Shown here piece after piece: positions 6,340 through 9,077 of a stretch of 9,077 nucleotides of DNA (positions are counted from its first letter, which is position 1; each line of letters opens with the position of its first letter). The notes beneath the pieces were generated by a model. The model had not been told where the DNA came from and did no database searches. It saw only the letters and a program-made list of their open reading frames with translations. The position numbers and the translations under genes are program-made. The stretch is taken from the NCBI GenBank assembly GCA_021443045.1, contig JABUUT010000025.1, positions 19,301-28,377 on the forward strand. The letters are read 5' to 3'. Source of the stretch: Fibrobacteraceae bacterium (lineage in GTDB: Bacteria > Fibrobacterota > Fibrobacteria > Fibrobacterales > Fibrobacteraceae).

Positions 6340-9077
6340 ATGGCAAAAGCAGCAAAGAAGAAATCTGTAGATTTGTGCTTTGATGACCATCTAGTTCTAT
6401 TCAAGTATTTTTTAGATCAGTTGGGTCTGGCAAATATCAGCTCTGTAAAGCATTTGAATTCCAAAGATTACGAAGGAATATCCGAAGACGGCCACTCCCG
6501 CTTTGTACTTGAATTATCCAGCCGTGCAAACCTAAAAATAAGTAAAGACAAGCTCTTTTCTTACGATGAAAATATTCAACGCCACACAAAAAAAATTTCT
6601 CAGAAAAGAGGTTCTTTCAATTGGAAATACTTTCAGTACATTGCATTGTTGTTTACAGAAATGTACTTGGACAGGTATTTTTCTAACCGTGACGAATTCT
6701 GTAAAGACATCAATAATTTCTTGTCAAATCATAAGGCTGATTTGCTTTTGCAGCAGAAAATTCTTGATTACGAGGAATATACTACCGACAAATTAAATAA
6801 GCTTGCTTTTATGTGTGCTACGGGCAGCGGAAAAACACTGCTGATGCATGTAAACATATTGCAGTACACTCATTACTTTAAAGCAGCAAAACGAACGGAT
6901 TCTAGGCTTTCTCTCAATAAAATTATTGTCCTAACACCTAATGAAGGGCTTAGCAAGCAGCATTATGAAGACTTGTGCCTTTCGTCGATTCCTGCGACAA
7001 TATTTCAAAAAGATGAAATGCAATCCAATTCCAGCGAAGTGTTGATAATCGACATCAATAAACTAGATGAAGTGGGTAAAGTAAAGACCGTTTCTGTGGG
7101 CTGTTTTGAACAAAACAACCTAGTGTTGGTAGATGAAGGCCATCGCGGGCTTTCGGGCGACATCTGGTATGATTATCGTACTAGACTTTCTGCCGATGGA
7201 TTTTCCTTTGAATATTCTGCAACATTCAAACAAGCCTTAAGCGCATCTTCAAAAGATAAGCAAAATTGCCTGTTAATGCAGGAATATGGAAAATCCATCA
7301 TCATGGATTACAGCTACAAATATTTCCACGAAGATGGATATGGCAAGGATTACCGAATTTACAACCTTCAAACCGACGAAGAAGGGAATGTTCTTAATCC
7401 AGATCAGGAAAACCTTTATCTGACAGGCTGCTTTCTCGCTTTTTACCAGCAACTAAAAGTTTATAATTTGCACGAAAGAGAACTTTTGCCATACAACATT
7501 GAAAAACCACTTCTTATTTTTGTGGGGAATAGGGTTATTGCTGCAAACGCCAAAGAAGACTTGACGGATATCCAAAAAATTTTGGGGTTTATTGATTCAT
7601 TTGTTAGCAATTCTCAAAGAACTTCTCGTTGGATTTATGCAGTTCTCAATTCCGAAACGGGCTTGATGGATAAATATGGCAACGAAATTTTTACCCAATC
7701 TTTTAATTGCCTAAAAGATATTATAGGCCATTCAATAACGGAAGATGATATTGAGAAGAATGTCTTTCCTGATATTTTAAAGATCTTGTTTAATGCTGAT
7801 GTTTTATCTGACGAGCCTAGACTTCATTTGGAAAATTTAAAACAGGACCTAGGCGAGGTGGGACTAAAAATTGGAATCTCTGATAGGTATTTTGGTGTGA
7901 TTAACGTTGGCAACGCTGCGGCTTTGTGCAAAGATTGTGCTGATAAGGGAATGATTGTTGATTCCAATGAAATGACTATAGATTCTCTATTCCAAAGTAT
8001 CAAAGCAAAAAATTCTAGCGTCAATATTCTTATAGGTTCACGCAAGTTTACAGAGGGCTGGAATTGTTGGCGAGTTTCTACTATGGGACTCATCAATTTT
8101 GCCAAAAACGAGGGTTCCCAAGCGATACAGCTGTTTGGCCGAGGCGTTCGATTAAAGGGGTATGAAGGATGCCTAAAACGTTCCTCGAAAATCGAATTGC
8201 AAAAAATTCCGCCTTATCTTGGTTGCTTGGAAACCTTAACCATTTTTGGCGTAAAGGCTAACTATATGGCTAGTTTCCGCGAATACCTTGAAAAAGAAGG
8301 CGTTTCGGCAAATGATTTGATTTTAGAATATCGCATGCCTGTACTAAATCGGTATGAAAAAATCAAAGGGAAGAAATTGAAGGTGATTCGTTTGGCAAAA
8401 GACAAAAACTTCAAGAAACAAGCCAAACGATTAATATTAGATGTTCCTGCTGAAGACTTTTTGCGGTATTTGTTGAAAAATAAAATTACGGTAGACTGCC
8501 GAAGTAAAATAGAAAGCATAGATTCCTACGGTTCCATAGGAAATATAGATGCCGTGAATACAGAATTCCCTCTTCCTGAATCTGTTTTGCCTTTACTGGA
8601 TTATCATAGAATCTTTTGCGAACTTGAAATATACAAGAACGAAAGAAACTATTACAACATTTGTTTGAAACAAGACAATTTTATCAAAATTCTTCAATCA
8701 GCAAATTGGTATTCTCTCTTAATCCCCAAGAAGCAACTGGATTTAGACTCGTTCAAGAAATTGGATACGATGACGGATTTCGCCATAATGGTTTTAAAAT
8801 CATTTATGGACAAGTTCTATAAGTTTGAAAGGGAACGCTGGGAGTCCAGGTATCTTGAATATGGTGAAATCGAAGCAGATGACCACAATTTTGTTTCTGA
8901 CTATCACATTTCCTACTCCGTTGAGGGCGTACATGACCAAGGGTACAAGGAACTTAAAAAGTTTATAGAAGAAATGTCTCTAGTTCTACCGCAGTATAAT
9001 GGTATGAATGTGGCTCAAAAATCATTGCTCGGAGATAATCTTGTATTCTTTGATTTTAAAAATCATCTGTACACGCC
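6340..9077 (+). CDS. Type III restriction Res-like DEAD/DEAH helicase, 3' end beyond window
   Basis: Open from ATG 6340 to the right edge: 912 codons visible, no stop. It is a superfamily 2 helicase of the ResIII type, expected to hydrolyse ATP and translocate on DNA. Motifs: Walker A ATGSGKT 160-166, Walker B DEGH 265-268, SATF 293-296, RKFTEGWN 568-575 and QLFGRGVRL 597-605. The order, the spacing of about 300 residues between motifs III and V, and the GRGVRL box match type III Res subunits (EcoP15I Res is about 970 residues). The first 150 residues precede the ATPase and include a Lys-rich start. After about residue 620 I see no recognisable motif, and the PD-(D/E)XK nuclease expected at the C-terminus would lie past the edge, so cutting activity cannot be judged here. 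It immediately follows the Mod-like gene, as res follows mod in type III systems. Codon use resembles the SNF2 gene. Confidence 0.88.
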   Translation, partial: MAKAAKKKSVDLCFDDHLVLFKYFLDQLGLANISSVKHLNSKDYEGISEDGHSRFVLELSSRANLKISKDKLFSYDENIQRHTKKISQKRGSFNWKYFQYIALLFTEMYLDRYFSNRDEFCKDINNFLSNHKADLLLQQKILDYEEYTTDKLNKLAFMCATGSGKTLLMHVNILQYTHYFKAAKRTDSRLSLNKIIVLTPNEGLSKQHYEDLCLSSIPATIFQKDEMQSNSSEVLIIDINKLDEVGKVKTVSVGCFEQNNLVLVDEGHRGLSGDIWYDYRTRLSADGFSFEYSATFKQALSASSKDKQNCLLMQEYGKSIIMDYSYKYFHEDGYGKDYRIYNLQTDEEGNVLNPDQENLYLTGCFLAFYQQLKVYNLHERELLPYNIEKPLLIFVGNRVIAANAKEDLTDIQKILGFIDSFVSNSQRTSRWIYAVLNSETGLMDKYGNEIFTQSFNCLKDIIGHSITEDDIEKNVFPDILKILFNADVLSDEPRLHLENLKQDLGEVGLKIGISDRYFGVINVGNAAALCKDCADKGMIVDSNEMTIDSLFQSIKAKNSSVNILIGSRKFTEGWNCWRVSTMGLINFAKNEGSQAIQLFGRGVRLKGYEGCLKRSSKIELQKIPPYLGCLETLTIFGVKANYMASFREYLEKEGVSANDLILEYRMPVLNRYEKIKGKKLKVIRLAKDKNFKKQAKRLILDVPAEDFLRYLLKNKITVDCRSKIESIDSYGSIGNIDAVNTEFPLPESVLPLLDYHRIFCELEIYKNERNYYNICLKQDNFIKILQSANWYSLLIPKKQLDLDSFKKLDTMTDFAIMVLKSFMDKFYKFERERWESRYLEYGEIEADDHNFVSDYHISYSVEGVHDQGYKELKKFIEEMSLVLPQYNGMNVAQKSLLGDNLVFFDFKNHLYT

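Noticed and set aside
336..9077. A standard DISARM locus
   Set aside because: An SNF2 protein and a methylase are shared with class 1 DISARM, but no drmA, drmB or drmC gene is in the window, and the third gene has type III Res motifs.

Overview
The window carries three large, intact-looking genes, all on the + strand and packed into one apparent operon, behind a gene-free leader of about 335 bases. In order they encode an SNF2-family helicase-like ATPase (336-3185), a long beta-class adenine/cytosine-N DNA methyltransferase of the type III Mod kind (3195-6338), and a type III Res-like DEAD/DEAH helicase (from 6340, running off the right edge). The gaps are 9 bases and 1 base, so the genes are almost certainly co-transcribed and co-translated. 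The gene content is that of an anti-phage restriction-modification locus: a type III Mod/Res pair with an extra SNF2 motor. SNF2 motors accompany the methylase in class 1 DISARM (DrmD), but the other DISARM genes (drmA, drmB, drmC) are not in the window, and the third gene looks like Res rather than DrmA.

Organism: the coding sequence is about 38-45% G+C, with purine-rich ribosome sites (AAGGAG, AAAGGA, GAGGA) at good spacing. This suggests a moderately AT-rich bacterium that uses Shine-Dalgarno initiation. A Fibrobacter-like or other gut/rumen Gram-negative would fit, but this is a weak guess and nothing here is a taxonomic marker.

Region by region: 1-335 has no convincing gene. It holds a small hairpin (83-104), a possible -10 box (164-169), a short hairpin (191-206) and a strong terminator-like structure (203-290) just upstream of the first gene; the last two share bases and cannot form fully together, as in an attenuator. 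The SNF2 reading frame has no ATG, GTG or TTG where homology says it should begin. The best start is an ATT codon at 336, seven bases after AAGGAG, which restores an N-terminal segment that a start at TTG 411 would remove. The methyltransferase is a mosaic: its central part (about 4600-5645), holding the catalytic DPPY motif, the presumed target-recognition region and the FAGSG cofactor motif, is about 30% G+C by hand count, while the following 480 bases are about 44%. This points to replacement of the specificity core by recombination. The third gene shows all the main helicase motifs, but its C-terminal end, where a Res nuclease domain would lie, is outside the window.

Likely joint working (inference): the methyltransferase marks host DNA at a specific site, the Res-like protein translocates on and cuts unmarked DNA, and the SNF2 protein remodels DNA or displaces bound protein to help recognition or cleavage.
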